Made by a program: the position numbers and the translations under genes | The notes under the pieces: generated by a model | What the model was told of the DNA's origin: nothing | Database searches by the model: none | The model's input: the letters and a program-made list of their open reading frames with translations, nothing else | Shown: in pieces, positions 17,558 through 26,344 of the stretch | Layout of the letters: each line of letters opens with the position of its first letter | Numbering within the stretch: the stretch's first letter is position 1 | Assembly (NCBI RefSeq): GCF_008000895.1 | Contig: NZ_CP042823.1 | Span: 3,252,001 to 3,316,000 of the forward strand | DNA from: Methylobacterium sp. WL1 | GTDB lineage: Bacteria; Pseudomonadota; Alphaproteobacteria; Rhizobiales; Beijerinckiaceae | DNA length: 64,000 nucleotides | Direction of reading: 5' to 3'

Positions 17558-18532
17558 ATGGCCGATTCCCTCAACGCGCCGGCGAAGGTCGGCCACGGCC
17601 GTGTCTACGGCTCGATCACAGAGACCATCGGCAACACTCCGTTGGTGCGCCTCAACCGCCTGCCCAAGGAGCACGGCGTCGATGCCGAGATCCTGCTGAA
17701 GCTCGAGTTCTTCAACCCGATCTCCAGCGTGAAGGATCGGATCGGCGTCAACATGATCGACGCCCTCGAAGCCTCGGGCAAGCTGCAGCCGGGCGGTACG
17801 CTGGTCGAGCCGACATCCGGCAATACCGGAATCGCGTTGGCCTTCGTGGCCGCGGCCCGCGGCTACCGGCTGATCCTGGTGATGCCCGAGACGATGTCCA
17901 TCGAGCGGCGCAAGATGCTGGCGTTTCTCGGCGCCGAACTGGCGCTGACCCCGGGTGCACAGGGCATGAAGGGCGCTATCGCCAAGGCGGAGGAACTGCT
18001 GAAGGAGATCCCCGGCTCGGTGATGCCTCAGCAATTCTCGAACCCGGCCAACCCCGAGATCCATCGGAAGACCACCGCCGAGGAGATCTGGACCGACACG
18101 GGCGGCAAGCTCGACGCGTTCGTGGCTGGCGTCGGCACGGGCGGGACGGTGACCGGTGTCGGCGAGGTCTTGAAGCCGCGCCTGCCGGGGCTGCAAGTCT
18201 TCGCCGTCGAGCCGGTGGATTCGCCGGTCATCTCCGGAGGCCAGCCCGGTCCGCACAAGATCCAGGGCATCGGCGCGGGCTTCATCCCTGGTAACCTGCA
18301 CACGGACATCCTCGACGGCGTCCTCAAGGTCTCCAACGACACCGCCTTCGAGACCTCACGGGCGCTGGCCCGCCTCGAGGGTATCCCGGGCGGCATCTCC
18401 ACCGGCGGCAACGTCGCCGCAGCGCTCGAGCTGGCCAAGCGGCCGGAGTTCCAGGGCAAGCGAATCGTCACGATCGCCTGCTCGTTCGCCGAGCGCTACA
18501 TCTCGTCAGCTCTGTTCGACGGAATCGGCTAG
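17558..18532 (+). CDS. cysK: Cysteine synthase A (O-acetylserine sulfhydrylase)
   Basis: 324 residues, normal length. The PLP lysine is Lys59 in [31 protein letters not shown] is the substrate-binding loop, and [17 protein letters not shown] binds the PLP phosphate. It makes L-cysteine from O-acetylserine and sulfide in the cytosol. Ribosome site GCAGGAG lies upstream of the ATG. It stands alone, with a terminator-like hairpin 25 bp after the stop. Confidence 0.95.
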   Translation: MADSLNAPAKVGHGRVYGSITETIGNTPLVRLNRLPKEHGVDAEILLKLEFFNPISSVKDRIGVNMIDALEASGKLQPGGTLVEPTSGNTGIALAFVAAARGYRLILVMPETMSIERRKMLAFLGAELALTPGAQGMKGAIAKAEELLKEIPGSVMPQQFSNPANPEIHRKTTAEEIWTDTGGKLDAFVAGVGTGGTVTGVGEVLKPRLPGLQVFAVEPVDSPVISGGQPGPHKIQGIGAGFIPGNLHTDILDGVLKVSNDTAFETSRALARLEGIPGGISTGGNVAAALELAKRPEFQGKRIVTIACSFAERYISSALFDGIG

Positions 18533-18557
18533 CCCGATCCGACGCAGATACCGTTTC

Positions 18558-18592
18558 AAGCCGCGCCGGCTCTCAAGCAGCCAGCGCGGCTT
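18558..18592 (+). terminator. Rho-independent-type terminator after cysK
   Basis: AAGCCGCGC at 18558-18566 pairs with GCGCGGCTT at 18584-18592 (9 bp, 17-nt loop with internal pairing), followed by TTTAACT. Confidence 0.6.
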
Positions 18593-18956
18593 TAACTGTA
18601 ATCTTTCAATGCGAAATTCGATTCGCTCCGGAAGTGGACGGTCACAAAGCCGGGCAACGAAATTGCCTCGCGGCACTTGGCGCAATCTTTCGAAAATTTT
18701 TACAATAAAGACGACTTAGTTATTGTAAATTTTAGCTAATAATCGGCTTGCTAGTGCTGTTATGCGGCGTTCAATGTTGCAGTAATTTCAGTTACTTAAC
18801 AAATAAGCAACATTGCCTTCTGGCGTCACTCGCGATCTTCGCGTCGCGGGACAACGCATTCCCAGGAGTACCTTGGAAATCCTTTGCGCATCGGTCATCT
18901 GATTTCAGGGATACCGCCCGACGCCGGCGAACCCGTGACCGGATGGATTGGCCCCT
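18593..18956. other. AT-rich intergenic region
   Basis: About 360 bp of unusually low GC for this window, most marked at 18680-18830. It contains the inverted repeat at 18699-18729 and no supported gene. It probably holds the promoter of the secreted protein at 18957. Confidence 0.5.
18699..18729. repeat. AT-rich inverted repeat
   Basis: TTTACAATAA at 18699-18708 and TTATTGTAAA at 18720-18729 are exact reverse complements, separated by 11 bp. Nothing downstream supports a terminator, since a strong one already follows cysK. A protein-binding operator is possible. Confidence 0.5.
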
Positions 18957-19454
18957 ATGCGTTACCTCCTCATACTTCTCGGCTGCCTCGTTGCCCCGGC
19001 CGCGCGGGCGCAAGGCTTCGTCAGCCACGACCTCACGGGCCTCTTGGACCCGGTCCGCGTCGCGATCGGCAGCATGGCAACCGTCCAGGCGACTCCGTTG
19101 GACCTCAACCTGACCTGCTCCCCGTGCAAGGGATCGCCGAACGTCGAGGTTCAACTCGGACGCCTGACCGACGGGACCGAGAAGCGCGTACGGACCGGCG
19201 AGACATCACTGGCGAAACTCGAATCGCTCTGCATCAAGCAGAACCCCGATTGCCGCCTCTCAGCCCTGCCGGTCAGTCCGGCGGTCGGGTGGATCACCGT
19301 CTATGCGCTGGGGAATGGCGGGGGATCGACCGCAGTGATCCTGCGTGACGGCGACCTGCTGACGATCCAGGCCCGGGCGGACAGTCCCGGACACGCCGAG
19401 GATGCGGTGTTGGCGCTGACGCAGAACGTCGTGCCGAAGATCGTGGGCCCTTGA
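18957..19454 (+). CDS. Secreted protein of unknown function
   Basis: 165 residues. Clear signal peptide (YLLILLGCLVAPAARAQG), then a mature domain with four Cys in two pairs (CSPCKGS and the pair spanning LCIKQNPDC), which suggests disulfides. No family recognised. The C-terminal half (VSPAVGWITVYALGNGG, DGDLLTIQARA) looks like beta strands. An in-frame TTG lies 9 nt upstream. Single gene, preceded by the AT-rich region; 106 bp separate it from the tiny-protein operon. Confidence 0.6.
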   Translation: MRYLLILLGCLVAPAARAQGFVSHDLTGLLDPVRVAIGSMATVQATPLDLNLTCSPCKGSPNVEVQLGRLTDGTEKRVRTGETSLAKLESLCIKQNPDCRLSALPVSPAVGWITVYALGNGGGSTAVILRDGDLLTIQARADSPGHAEDAVLALTQNVVPKIVGP

Positions 19455-19560
19455 GGCCTCAGTCGCACGATCAACCCGAGCTGGACCGGCTGGCCCGACG
19501 CAACCCTGACCACCCGCCCCCGTTGTCCCGCCACAGCGCGACGAACGAGAGGCAGCAGCC

Positions 19561-19887
19561 ATGGCAGATCAGACGAAACGGCCGTCGTTGAAGGACTTCG
19601 ACGCCAATGCCGACCGCAACGGCCAGGATCTCGGCCAGGACTCGCCCCTCGACGTGGGATTGCCGGCCAACACCCAGGCCGACCTGAAGCGCAATCCGGC
19701 CGGCGACGCAGAGGCGGCCCGAATCGCGTCCGGAACGCCCGGATCGGATGCTACGGACGCAACCGAGGCCGAGACACCCCCGGAGAACCTGAAGAAGCTT
19801 CAGGGCGATTTCGGCAAGGGCGCGAACATGAACGAGGCCATCGATCGTGCAACCGCGGCGGTCGGCCAAGACGACGGGAAGCGCTGA
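19561..19887 (+). CDS. Hydrophilic small protein, unknown function (operon gene 1)
   Basis: 108 residues, no signal peptide, no membrane segment, and only scattered hydrophobic residues, so probably disordered. Asp, Ala, Gly and Thr dominate, and the C-terminal part (PENLKKLQGDFGKGANMNEA) may form one helix. The start has AGGCAGCAGCC upstream. The TGA overlaps the next ATG by one base. Soluble, low-complexity proteins like this are often stress-related in soil and leaf bacteria, but there is no motif to prove it here. Confidence 0.65.
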   Translation: MADQTKRPSLKDFDANADRNGQDLGQDSPLDVGLPANTQADLKRNPAGDAEAARIASGTPGSDATDATEAETPPENLKKLQGDFGKGANMNEAIDRATAAVGQDDGKR

Positions 19888-20201
19888 TGGCCCGGCTCAC
19901 CAGCGATTCCGGCACGGTCACCCGCAAGCCCGACGACACGGTGGGCACGCCGGGTGAACACCCTGCGGGTGGCGGTCATCAGACCTCCGAACAGGCGGCG
20001 ATCACCGATATGGGGGGAGCCGGCGCGCCGAAGGCCGAGCCCAAGGAAGGTTGGGGTCAATCCGGCGAGCCCGGACGGGCACCACCAGCGGTCGGCGGTT
20101 CCTCGGGCGGTCATTCGGACCAGAAGGCATCCCGCGGCCCAGCCGCCGATGAGAAAGTCGCCGACGGCCATTACCGCGTCGAGCAGGAGCATAAACCGTG
20201 A
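19887..20201 (+). CDS. Hydrophilic small protein, unknown function (operon gene 2)
   Basis: 104 residues, Gly/Pro/Ala/Glu-rich, with no hydrophobic core. It contains GGAGAPKAEPKEGWGQSGEP and ends DGHYRVEQEHKP. It overlaps both neighbours by one to four bases, so it cannot be separated transcriptionally from them. No family recognised. The shared composition with the flanking small genes suggests a common role, which is inference. Confidence 0.6.
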   Translation: MARLTSDSGTVTRKPDDTVGTPGEHPAGGGHQTSEQAAITDMGGAGAPKAEPKEGWGQSGEPGRAPPAVGGSSGGHSDQKASRGPAADEKVADGHYRVEQEHKP

Positions 20202-20350
20202 GCGAGCGCGAAGATCCGAAGCCGAAGAAGCCGGCCAACGTCGCCCCCGACGCGGTAAAGGACCCAAACGAGAAGACCGACGGTAAACCTGGGATGGGCC
20301 CCCAGGGCGGAGACAGCCAAAACGACGAAACCGACCCGGGCAGCAGTTGA
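20198..20350 (+). CDS. 50-residue hydrophilic protein, unknown function (operon gene 3)
   Basis: A GTG start overlaps the preceding stop (GTGA). The peptide is 50 residues, highly charged (SEREDPKPKKPANVAPDAVK) and Gly/Asp-rich at the C-terminus, with no hydrophobic stretch. The exact overlap and the same bias as its two neighbours are the reasons to call it a gene. A terminator lies about 210 bp downstream. Confidence 0.55.
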   Translation: MSEREDPKPKKPANVAPDAVKDPNEKTDGKPGMGPQGGDSQNDETDPGSS

Positions 20351-20561
20351 GAGCCCGTTCAAGAAACGATGGCGATGGGGTTGTGCCTCATCGTCAGCGG
20401 CAGGCTGCGGCTACGCGTTCACGGCCTTTTCGGCGCCAAAGTGCGACGGCCTGACATCACACGAAGCAGAATGGTAGTCCGACGGCGAACGTTTTGGGAT
20501 CTGGCGAAAAACGCCGTTGCCCGCGCGGACACAGCGAAGCGGGCCCTCGCCCAATGGCCCG

Positions 20562-20584
20562 AAACCAGGGCGTCCTTGGTTTTT
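20562..20584 (+). terminator. Rho-independent terminator
   Basis: AAACCAGGG, loop CGT, CCTTGGTTT gives a 9-bp stem (one G-T wobble), ending in a run of five T on the + strand. It would end the operon at 19561-20350 and overlaps the stop codon of the minus-strand gene that begins at 20804. Confidence 0.65.
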
Positions 20585-20804
20585 ACGACACGCGGAAGTT
20601 GAGCGGCTCGACGGCCAGCGCGACCTCGTCCGGGCGGCAGCCAGTTACGGCACAGGCGTAGCGGATGGCGTCCCGCTGGGTCCGGAACAATCCCCCTGCC
20701 CTGCCGCCAGTCTCAACGGCGATCCAGCGGCCGTCTCCGTCCTGACCGACCCGAAAAGGTGCAGCCGGGCGAGCCTGCTGGCTGGAATGCGGGTCGATGG
20801 GCAT
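20583..20804 (-). CDS. Small conserved-looking protein, unknown function
   Basis: 73 residues from the ATG at 20804 (an in-frame GTG at 20831 would add nine). The body, FRVGQDGDGRWIAVETGGRA, then LFRTQRDAIRYACAVTG, has the layout of small beta-beta-alpha domains of the DUF2188 type, in which a polypeptide is scanned by a glycine hairpin and an alpha helix. That family link is tentative. Cytosolic. Confidence 0.5.
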   Translation of the reverse strand: MPIDPHSSQQARPAAPFRVGQDGDGRWIAVETGGRAGGLFRTQRDAIRYACAVTGCRPDEVALAVEPLNFRVS

Positions 20805-20948
20805 CGAGATCACTGGGTTCACGCGGCCCACCCGGGACGGGCCGCCAAGGCAATCTGCCCTGGCAACGCTGTCCTGTGGGTCAACAAGGGACCAGCCTAT
20901 AGTCCCGTCGGCAACGGGAGCTGAGTGCCCGGTTGCCGCGCATTCAGC

Positions 20949-22775
20949 TCAGGCGGCAGTGTCCTTAGACGACCGCTCGACGCGCTTGCGGTCGTTCGGG
21001 TCCAGCACCGTCTTGCGCAACCGGATCGACTTCGGCGTCACCTCGACCAGTTCGTCGTCCTGGATCCAGGCGAGCGAACGCTCGAGGGTCATGCGGATCG
21101 GCGGCGTCAGGCGAACGGCCTCGTCCTTCGAGGTGGTGCGAATGTTGGTGAGCTTCTTGCCCTTGAGCACGTTCACCTCGAGATCGTTCTCGCGGTTATG
21201 CTCGCCGATGATCATGCCCTGATAAACCTTCCAGCCGGGCTCGATCATCATCGGGCCGCGATCCTCGAGGTTCCACATGGCGTAGGCCACGGCCTCGCCC
21301 TTGTCGTTGGAGATCAGCACGCCGTTGCGCCGGCCCGCGATCTCGCCCTTGAAAGGCTCGTAGGCCTTGAACAGGCGGTTCATGATCGCCGTGCCGCGGG
21401 TGTCGGTGAGCAACTCGCCCTGGTAGCCGATCAGGCCGCGGGTCGGGGCGTGGAACACGAGGCGCAGGCGATCGCCGCCCGAAGGGCGCATCTCCAGCAT
21501 CTCGGCCTTCCGCTCCGACATCTTCTGGACGACGACGCCGGAATGCTCCTCGTCGACGTCGATCACGACCTCCTCGATCGGCTCGAGGAGCTCGCCGCTC
21601 TCGTCCTTCTCGTAGACGACGCGGGGACGGGAGACAGCGATCTCGAAGCCCTCGCGCCGCATGGTCTCGATCAGGATGGCGAGCTGAAGCTCACCACGGC
21701 CGGACACGTAGAACGAGTCCTTGTCGGACGCTTCCTCGATCTTGAGCGTGACGTTACCCTCGCCCTCCTTGAACAGGCGATCGCGGATCATGCGGCTGGT
21801 GACCTTGTCACCCTCGGTGCCGGCGAGCGGCGAATCGTTGACGATGAACGACATCGTCACGGTCGGCGGATCGATCGGCTGAGCCTGGATCGGGGTGTCC
21901 ACCTGGGGATCGCAGAACGTGTCCGCCACCGTACCCTTGATCAGGCCGGCGATCGAGACGATGTCGCCCGCCTCGCCGATATCGATCGGCGCGCGCTCCA
22001 GGCCCCGGAAGGCCAGGATCTTGGAGACGCGGCCGGTCTCAACAACCTTGCAGTCCCGCGACAGTACCTTGATCTGCTGGTTCGGCTTGACGGTACCGGA
22101 GGCGATGCGGCCGGTGATGATGCGACCGAGGAACGGGTTGGCCTCCAGCAGGGTGCCGAGCATCCGGAACGGACCTTCCTCGACCTTGGCCGGCGGCACG
22201 TGCTTGAGCACGAGTTCGAACAGCGGCTTGAGGCCCACCGACGGATCCGCCTCGGGGGTGTCGGCCATCCAGCCGTTGCGGCCTGACCCGTACAAGATCG
22301 GGAAATCGAGCTGCTCGTCGGTGGCGTCGAGCGCCGCGAACAGGTCGAACACCTCGTTCACGACCTCGTTGATGCGCGCATCCGGACGATCGACCTTGTT
22401 GATCGCCACGATCGGGCGGAGACCGATCTTGAGGGCCTTGCCGACCACGAACTTGGTCTGGGGCATCGGCCCCTCGGCGGCATCCACCAGCACGATCACG
22501 CCATCGACCATCGACAGGATGCGCTCGACCTCACCGCCGAAATCGGCGTGGCCGGGGGTGTCGACGATGTTGACGCGGGTGTCCTCCCACACGACCGAAG
22601 TCGCCTTGGCCAGGATCGTGATGCCACGCTCCTTCTCCAAGTCGTTGGAGTCCATCGCCCGCTCCTCGACCCGCTGATTCTCGCGGAAGGTGCCGGACTG
22701 GGCCAGCAGCTTGTCGACGAGCGTCGTCTTGCCGTGGTCGACGTGGGCAATGATGGCGATGTTGCGCAGATTCAT
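20949..22775 (-). CDS. typA: GTP-binding protein TypA/BipA
   Basis: 608 residues from the ATG at 22775. The G-domain has [15 protein letters not shown] (G1), [10 protein letters not shown] (G2), [14 protein letters not shown] (G3) and NKVDRPDAR (G4). EF-G-like domains II, III and V and the BipA-specific C-terminal domain follow. It is a ribosome-associated GTPase that helps 50S maturation and growth under stress or cold. The gene is alone. An upstream open frame adds 45 residues without any domain signature, so I start at the conserved [15 protein letters not shown]. Confidence 0.95.
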   Translation of the reverse strand: MNLRNIAIIAHVDHGKTTLVDKLLAQSGTFRENQRVEERAMDSNDLEKERGITILAKATSVVWEDTRVNIVDTPGHADFGGEVERILSMVDGVIVLVDAAEGPMPQTKFVVGKALKIGLRPIVAINKVDRPDARINEVVNEVFDLFAALDATDEQLDFPILYGSGRNGWMADTPEADPSVGLKPLFELVLKHVPPAKVEEGPFRMLGTLLEANPFLGRIITGRIASGTVKPNQQIKVLSRDCKVVETGRVSKILAFRGLERAPIDIGEAGDIVSIAGLIKGTVADTFCDPQVDTPIQAQPIDPPTVTMSFIVNDSPLAGTEGDKVTSRMIRDRLFKEGEGNVTLKIEEASDKDSFYVSGRGELQLAILIETMRREGFEIAVSRPRVVYEKDESGELLEPIEEVVIDVDEEHSGVVVQKMSERKAEMLEMRPSGGDRLRLVFHAPTRGLIGYQGELLTDTRGTAIMNRLFKAYEPFKGEIAGRRNGVLISNDKGEAVAYAMWNLEDRGPMMIEPGWKVYQGMIIGEHNRENDLEVNVLKGKKLTNIRTTSKDEAVRLTPPIRMTLERSLAWIQDDELVEVTPKSIRLRKTVLDPNDRKRVERSSKDTAA

Positions 22776-23610
22776 GGTGGCCCGAAACGGGTTGTGCCGG
22801 CTCCCTGGCGGCCGCGCGGCGCGGCCGTCCGCGCCGGGTGAGGTACGGAGTCGTGATGGTTGCGTCGCAATATAAGCCCGCGCGCTCCGCGGCAAGGCCG
22901 CCGCACGCATGCCGGTGTATTACGGAACGCCCATACCCCAATAAACCACAGGTCGCGACAGAGAATTCACTGGCGGAAGAAATCGAAATTCGCGCGCTCG
23001 CACACGTGTATCTTCGCGGACGCCAGCTACGGTGATTGTCGGGCGTCGTTCCATTGGCGATCGACCGTCGCCCGCGCGGGCCGGCTGGCGGTGGCGATTC
23101 GCCGCCCCTCCCCGTCCGAGACCGGCAGCGGGACATGGGCCCGAACGGGCGGATCCGATGACCAAGCATAGAAGAACAGCACGCGAGACGGCGATCAGCA
23201 GCGGCATGGACGCGTCGGCCGCGCGCCTCGATTCGGCGCCGCGTCGATCGTGTTGCGCGCCTCCGGTGGTGCGGCCGAGATGCGCCGGCCGGAGCTGGTG
23301 CGTTCAAGGCGACCTGAAGCGATCGCTCCGATCCGCAGCGCCGTACGGACGCGCAGTCTTCGCTGGTAGCCGTTCCGTGATCGAAGGGTGCCGCCGGGTG
23401 GCCAGCATGCCCTATATGACGCCGCGATGACGCTGCCGTCCGGCCTCAGGGCAGTGACGTCATCGTGCCGCCGCGCTGACGATCGCGCGCGGCGTCGGGC
23501 CCGAGGGATGGAACCGCGTCGTTCGATGGAGTTTTCGCTCAGATCTGTGCGTGCGCGCACACCCGGCTCGCATCGATTTCGCCAGGACGGGCTTTCACCG
23601 GACGGATCCG
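22776..23610. other. Long intergenic region without a supported gene
   Basis: About 835 bp between the divergent typA and ABC transporter genes, the longest gene-poor stretch in the window. Open frames crossing it on both strands are Arg/Pro-rich, lack ribosome sites and show no domain. One frame ends in SLAEEIEIRALAHVYLRGRQ (near 22970-23035), which looks more protein-like than the rest, but it has no convincing start. No tRNA or repeat recognised. Confidence 0.5.
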
Positions 23611-26259
23611 ATGCGCGAGCTTGAGCCGCGGCTCTTCCCGTATATCTGGCGCTACTCGAAGGCCGACCAGCTCAAGATCTGCGCGGTGGTCCTGGCCTCG
23701 CTGCCGTTCTACTTCGCCTCCCTCGATCTGCCCAAGCGCATCGTCAACGATGCCATCACCGGCAAGGCCTTCGCGCACGGCGAGGCGACCGCACCCTTCC
23801 TGGAGATCACGATCGATTGGCCGGACCTGCTGGGCGGCGGGACGACGCGGCTGTTCGAGGGCTTCCAGTTCGACCGGTTCGAGCTGCTGCTGGGCCTCTC
23901 GACCCTGTTCCTCACGCTCGTCCTGATCAACGGCGCCTTCAAGTTCTGGATCAACCTGCAGAAGGGTATTCTGGGCGAGCGGATGCTGCGCCGGCTGCGC
24001 TATCAGCTGTTCTCCCTGATGCTGCGCTTTACCCCCGAGGCGCAGCGGGAGGTGAAATCCTCAGAGACGGCGACGATCATCCGGGACGAGGTCGAGCCGA
24101 TCGGCTCGTTCATCGGCGACGCGATCGTGGTGCCGGTCTTCCTGGGAACCCAGGCAGCCACCGCCCTGGCGTTCATCATGATGCAGAACATCTGGCTCGG
24201 CCTCGCGGCCGGCGGGATGGTGGCGGTGCAGATGACCGTGATCCCGCGCCTCCGGCGCCAGATCATCCTGCTGAGCCGCCAGCGCCAGATCGCCTCGCGC
24301 AACCTCGCGGGCCGGGTCGCCGAAGTGCTCGACGGCCTGCCGGCGGTGACGCTCAACGACACCGGACGTTGGGAACGGGCCGAGATCGGCGGCCGGCTGT
24401 ACAGCCTCTACGACCTGCGCCTGCGCATCTATCGGCGAAAATTCGCGGTCAAGTACCTGAACAACCTGCTCGCGCAGGTGACGCCGTTCCTGTTCTACGC
24501 CATCGGCGGCGTGTTCGCGCTCAAGGGCGAGCTCGATATCGGCCAGCTCGTGGCGGTGCTCGCCGCCTATCGCGATCTCCCACCTCCCCTGAAGGAGCTG
24601 ATCGACTGGGATCAGCAGCGCCTCGACGTCGAGGTGAAGTACGAGACCGTGGCGGCGCATTTCGGGCCGCAGCGCCTCCAGCCGGCGGAACGGGACTCGC
24701 GGGCGACACTGCCACGCCTCGGCGGACCGCTGCGCGTGGAGGCGCTGGCGCTGCGGGATCCCCAGGGGGGGCTGCCGATCGAGACCACGGACGTCGAGGC
24801 CGATCTGCCGTCTCGGCTCGCGCTGGTGCCGCCGGGGCCGATCGCACAGGAATTCGCTCGGGTGCTCGCTGGGCTGCGCGTCCCGCCCGGCGGCACGGTT
24901 CGGGTCGGCGATCACGACCTGTCGACCCTGCCGCGGGCCGTCCGCTCCCGCCGTATCGCCTTCGCGGATCTCGAACCCGTCCTGTTCCCCGGGACGGTGC
25001 GCGACAACCTGCTGTACGGGCTGCGAATCCAGCCGCTGCGGACCCGCGGCATCGATCTCAGCAAGACGCGGATCAACGAGGCGGTGAAGACCGGCAATCC
25101 GGCGGACAGCATCGACGATCCCTGGATTGACTACGCCCGGTTCGGCGTCCGCGATGCCCGCGAACTCGACGAACGCCTGCTCGACCTGATGTTCCGACTG
25201 GATCTCGGGGACGACCTCTATCGATTCGGCCTCGGAGCCCTGAGCACAGTCGTCCACGACACGCCGGCAGGCCGCCGCATGATTGCCGCCCGGGAGCATC
25301 TGCGCGAGCATTTCGCCAAGAGTGGGCTCGCGGACCTCGTGATTCCGTTCTCGCGGGGCAGCTTCAACGCGCAGGCGACCGTCGCCGAGAACCTGATGTT
25401 CGGGGTTCCGCGCGACCCAACGCTGACGGATCCGCGACGGCTCGCGGGGGTGCGCCTGTTCCGCGAAGCGCTGGAGCGGGTGAAGCTGCTGGACGAACTC
25501 GACCGCATGGGCGTGGCGATCGCCCAGAACCTCAAGGACATCTTCGCCGACGTGCCGCCCGGTCACCCGCTGTTCCGGCGCTTCTCGCTGATCACCCCGG
25601 ACGCCCTGCCCGATTACCTGCGCCGGCTCGCCCGCTTGCCCGCGGAGGGCCGGCTGGACGAGGCGGACAGCGTGGCGTTCATGGCGCTCGCCCTCGCCTA
25701 CGTCGAGCCGCGGATGCGCTTCGGTCTGCTCGACCAGCCGCTCCTGCTCCGGATCGTCGGGGCGCGGGGCGTGGTCCAGGCGTTCATGCACGGGCACGAC
25801 GGCTGCGACATCGAATCGTACGACCCGAACCGTATCAATCCGCGCAGCACCGTCCTCGACAACCTGCTGTTCGGCCGTATCGACACGGCGCGCATGCACG
25901 GCGAGGCGATCATCCAGCGCGAGGCCCGGGCGGTGTTCCGCGAGTTCGACTTGGAGCGCCCGGTCCAGCGGCGCGGCCTCGACAAGCAGGTCGGCAATCG
26001 CGGCCAGCTGCTCACCGAGCGGGTGCGTGTCCGGATCGGCCTGGCACGGGCGCTGCTGCGCGATCCGGAGATCCTGGTGGTGGACCGGGTGAGCGAGCAG
26101 TTGGAGCGTGGGGTCGATACGCTGCTCGACGTGACGGGCGCGGTGCTACCCCATGGCAGTCTCGTGGCGAGCCTGTCGAGCGAGGCCGAGGCGGCCCGCT
26201 TTCCAGCACGATTGCAGCTTCGGCCGAACGAGTCCCGCCTGCGCAACGCCGCCGAGTGA
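23611..26259 (+). CDS. ABC-transporter-like protein with a degenerate nucleotide-binding domain
   Basis: 882 residues from the ATG at 23611. Residues 10-330 are an exporter-type transmembrane domain. The NBD-like part follows, but its ATPase motifs are gone. The Walker A position (405-416) reads LVPPGPIAQEFA without Lys or the Gly pattern. The signature at 801-805 is LTERV instead of LSGGQ. Walker B ends VVDRVS with Arg where the catalytic Glu belongs, and the switch His is replaced (LVASLSSEAEAAR). Between the Q-loop (VLFPGTVRDNLLYG, 457-470) and the signature lie about 330 residues of extra sequence. That insert repeats the motif twice (TVAENLMFG, 590-598; STVLDNLLFG, 746-755). The frame is intact, so it is expressed rather than decayed. 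Confidence 0.8.
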   Translation: MRELEPRLFPYIWRYSKADQLKICAVVLASLPFYFASLDLPKRIVNDAITGKAFAHGEATAPFLEITIDWPDLLGGGTTRLFEGFQFDRFELLLGLSTLFLTLVLINGAFKFWINLQKGILGERMLRRLRYQLFSLMLRFTPEAQREVKSSETATIIRDEVEPIGSFIGDAIVVPVFLGTQAATALAFIMMQNIWLGLAAGGMVAVQMTVIPRLRRQIILLSRQRQIASRNLAGRVAEVLDGLPAVTLNDTGRWERAEIGGRLYSLYDLRLRIYRRKFAVKYLNNLLAQVTPFLFYAIGGVFALKGELDIGQLVAVLAAYRDLPPPLKELIDWDQQRLDVEVKYETVAAHFGPQRLQPAERDSRATLPRLGGPLRVEALALRDPQGGLPIETTDVEADLPSRLALVPPGPIAQEFARVLAGLRVPPGGTVRVGDHDLSTLPRAVRSRRIAFADLEPVLFPGTVRDNLLYGLRIQPLRTRGIDLSKTRINEAVKTGNPADSIDDPWIDYARFGVRDARELDERLLDLMFRLDLGDDLYRFGLGALSTVVHDTPAGRRMIAAREHLREHFAKSGLADLVIPFSRGSFNAQATVAENLMFGVPRDPTLTDPRRLAGVRLFREALERVKLLDELDRMGVAIAQNLKDIFADVPPGHPLFRRFSLITPDALPDYLRRLARLPAEGRLDEADSVAFMALALAYVEPRMRFGLLDQPLLLRIVGARGVVQAFMHGHDGCDIESYDPNRINPRSTVLDNLLFGRIDTARMHGEAIIQREARAVFREFDLERPVQRRGLDKQVGNRGQLLTERVRVRIGLARALLRDPEILVVDRVSEQLERGVDTLLDVTGAVLPHGSLVASLSSEAEAARFPARLQLRPNESRLRNAAE

Positions 26260-26344
26260 GTCGCGCTTGACGGTGCCGGGGCGCACGACCGGGGCGATCC
26301 GACAGTTTACAGTCCGGCGCGACTCCGTCACAGAATGGGCCGAC

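Noticed and set aside
23159..23430. Possible small gene starting ATGACCAAGCAT
   Set aside because: The peptide is Arg/Ser/Cys-rich with no domain and no ribosome site. Not supported.
24061..25899. A 612-codon antisense frame over the ABC-like gene
   Set aside because: It has no recognisable fold. The + strand continues a credible transporter with three repeated motifs in one frame.
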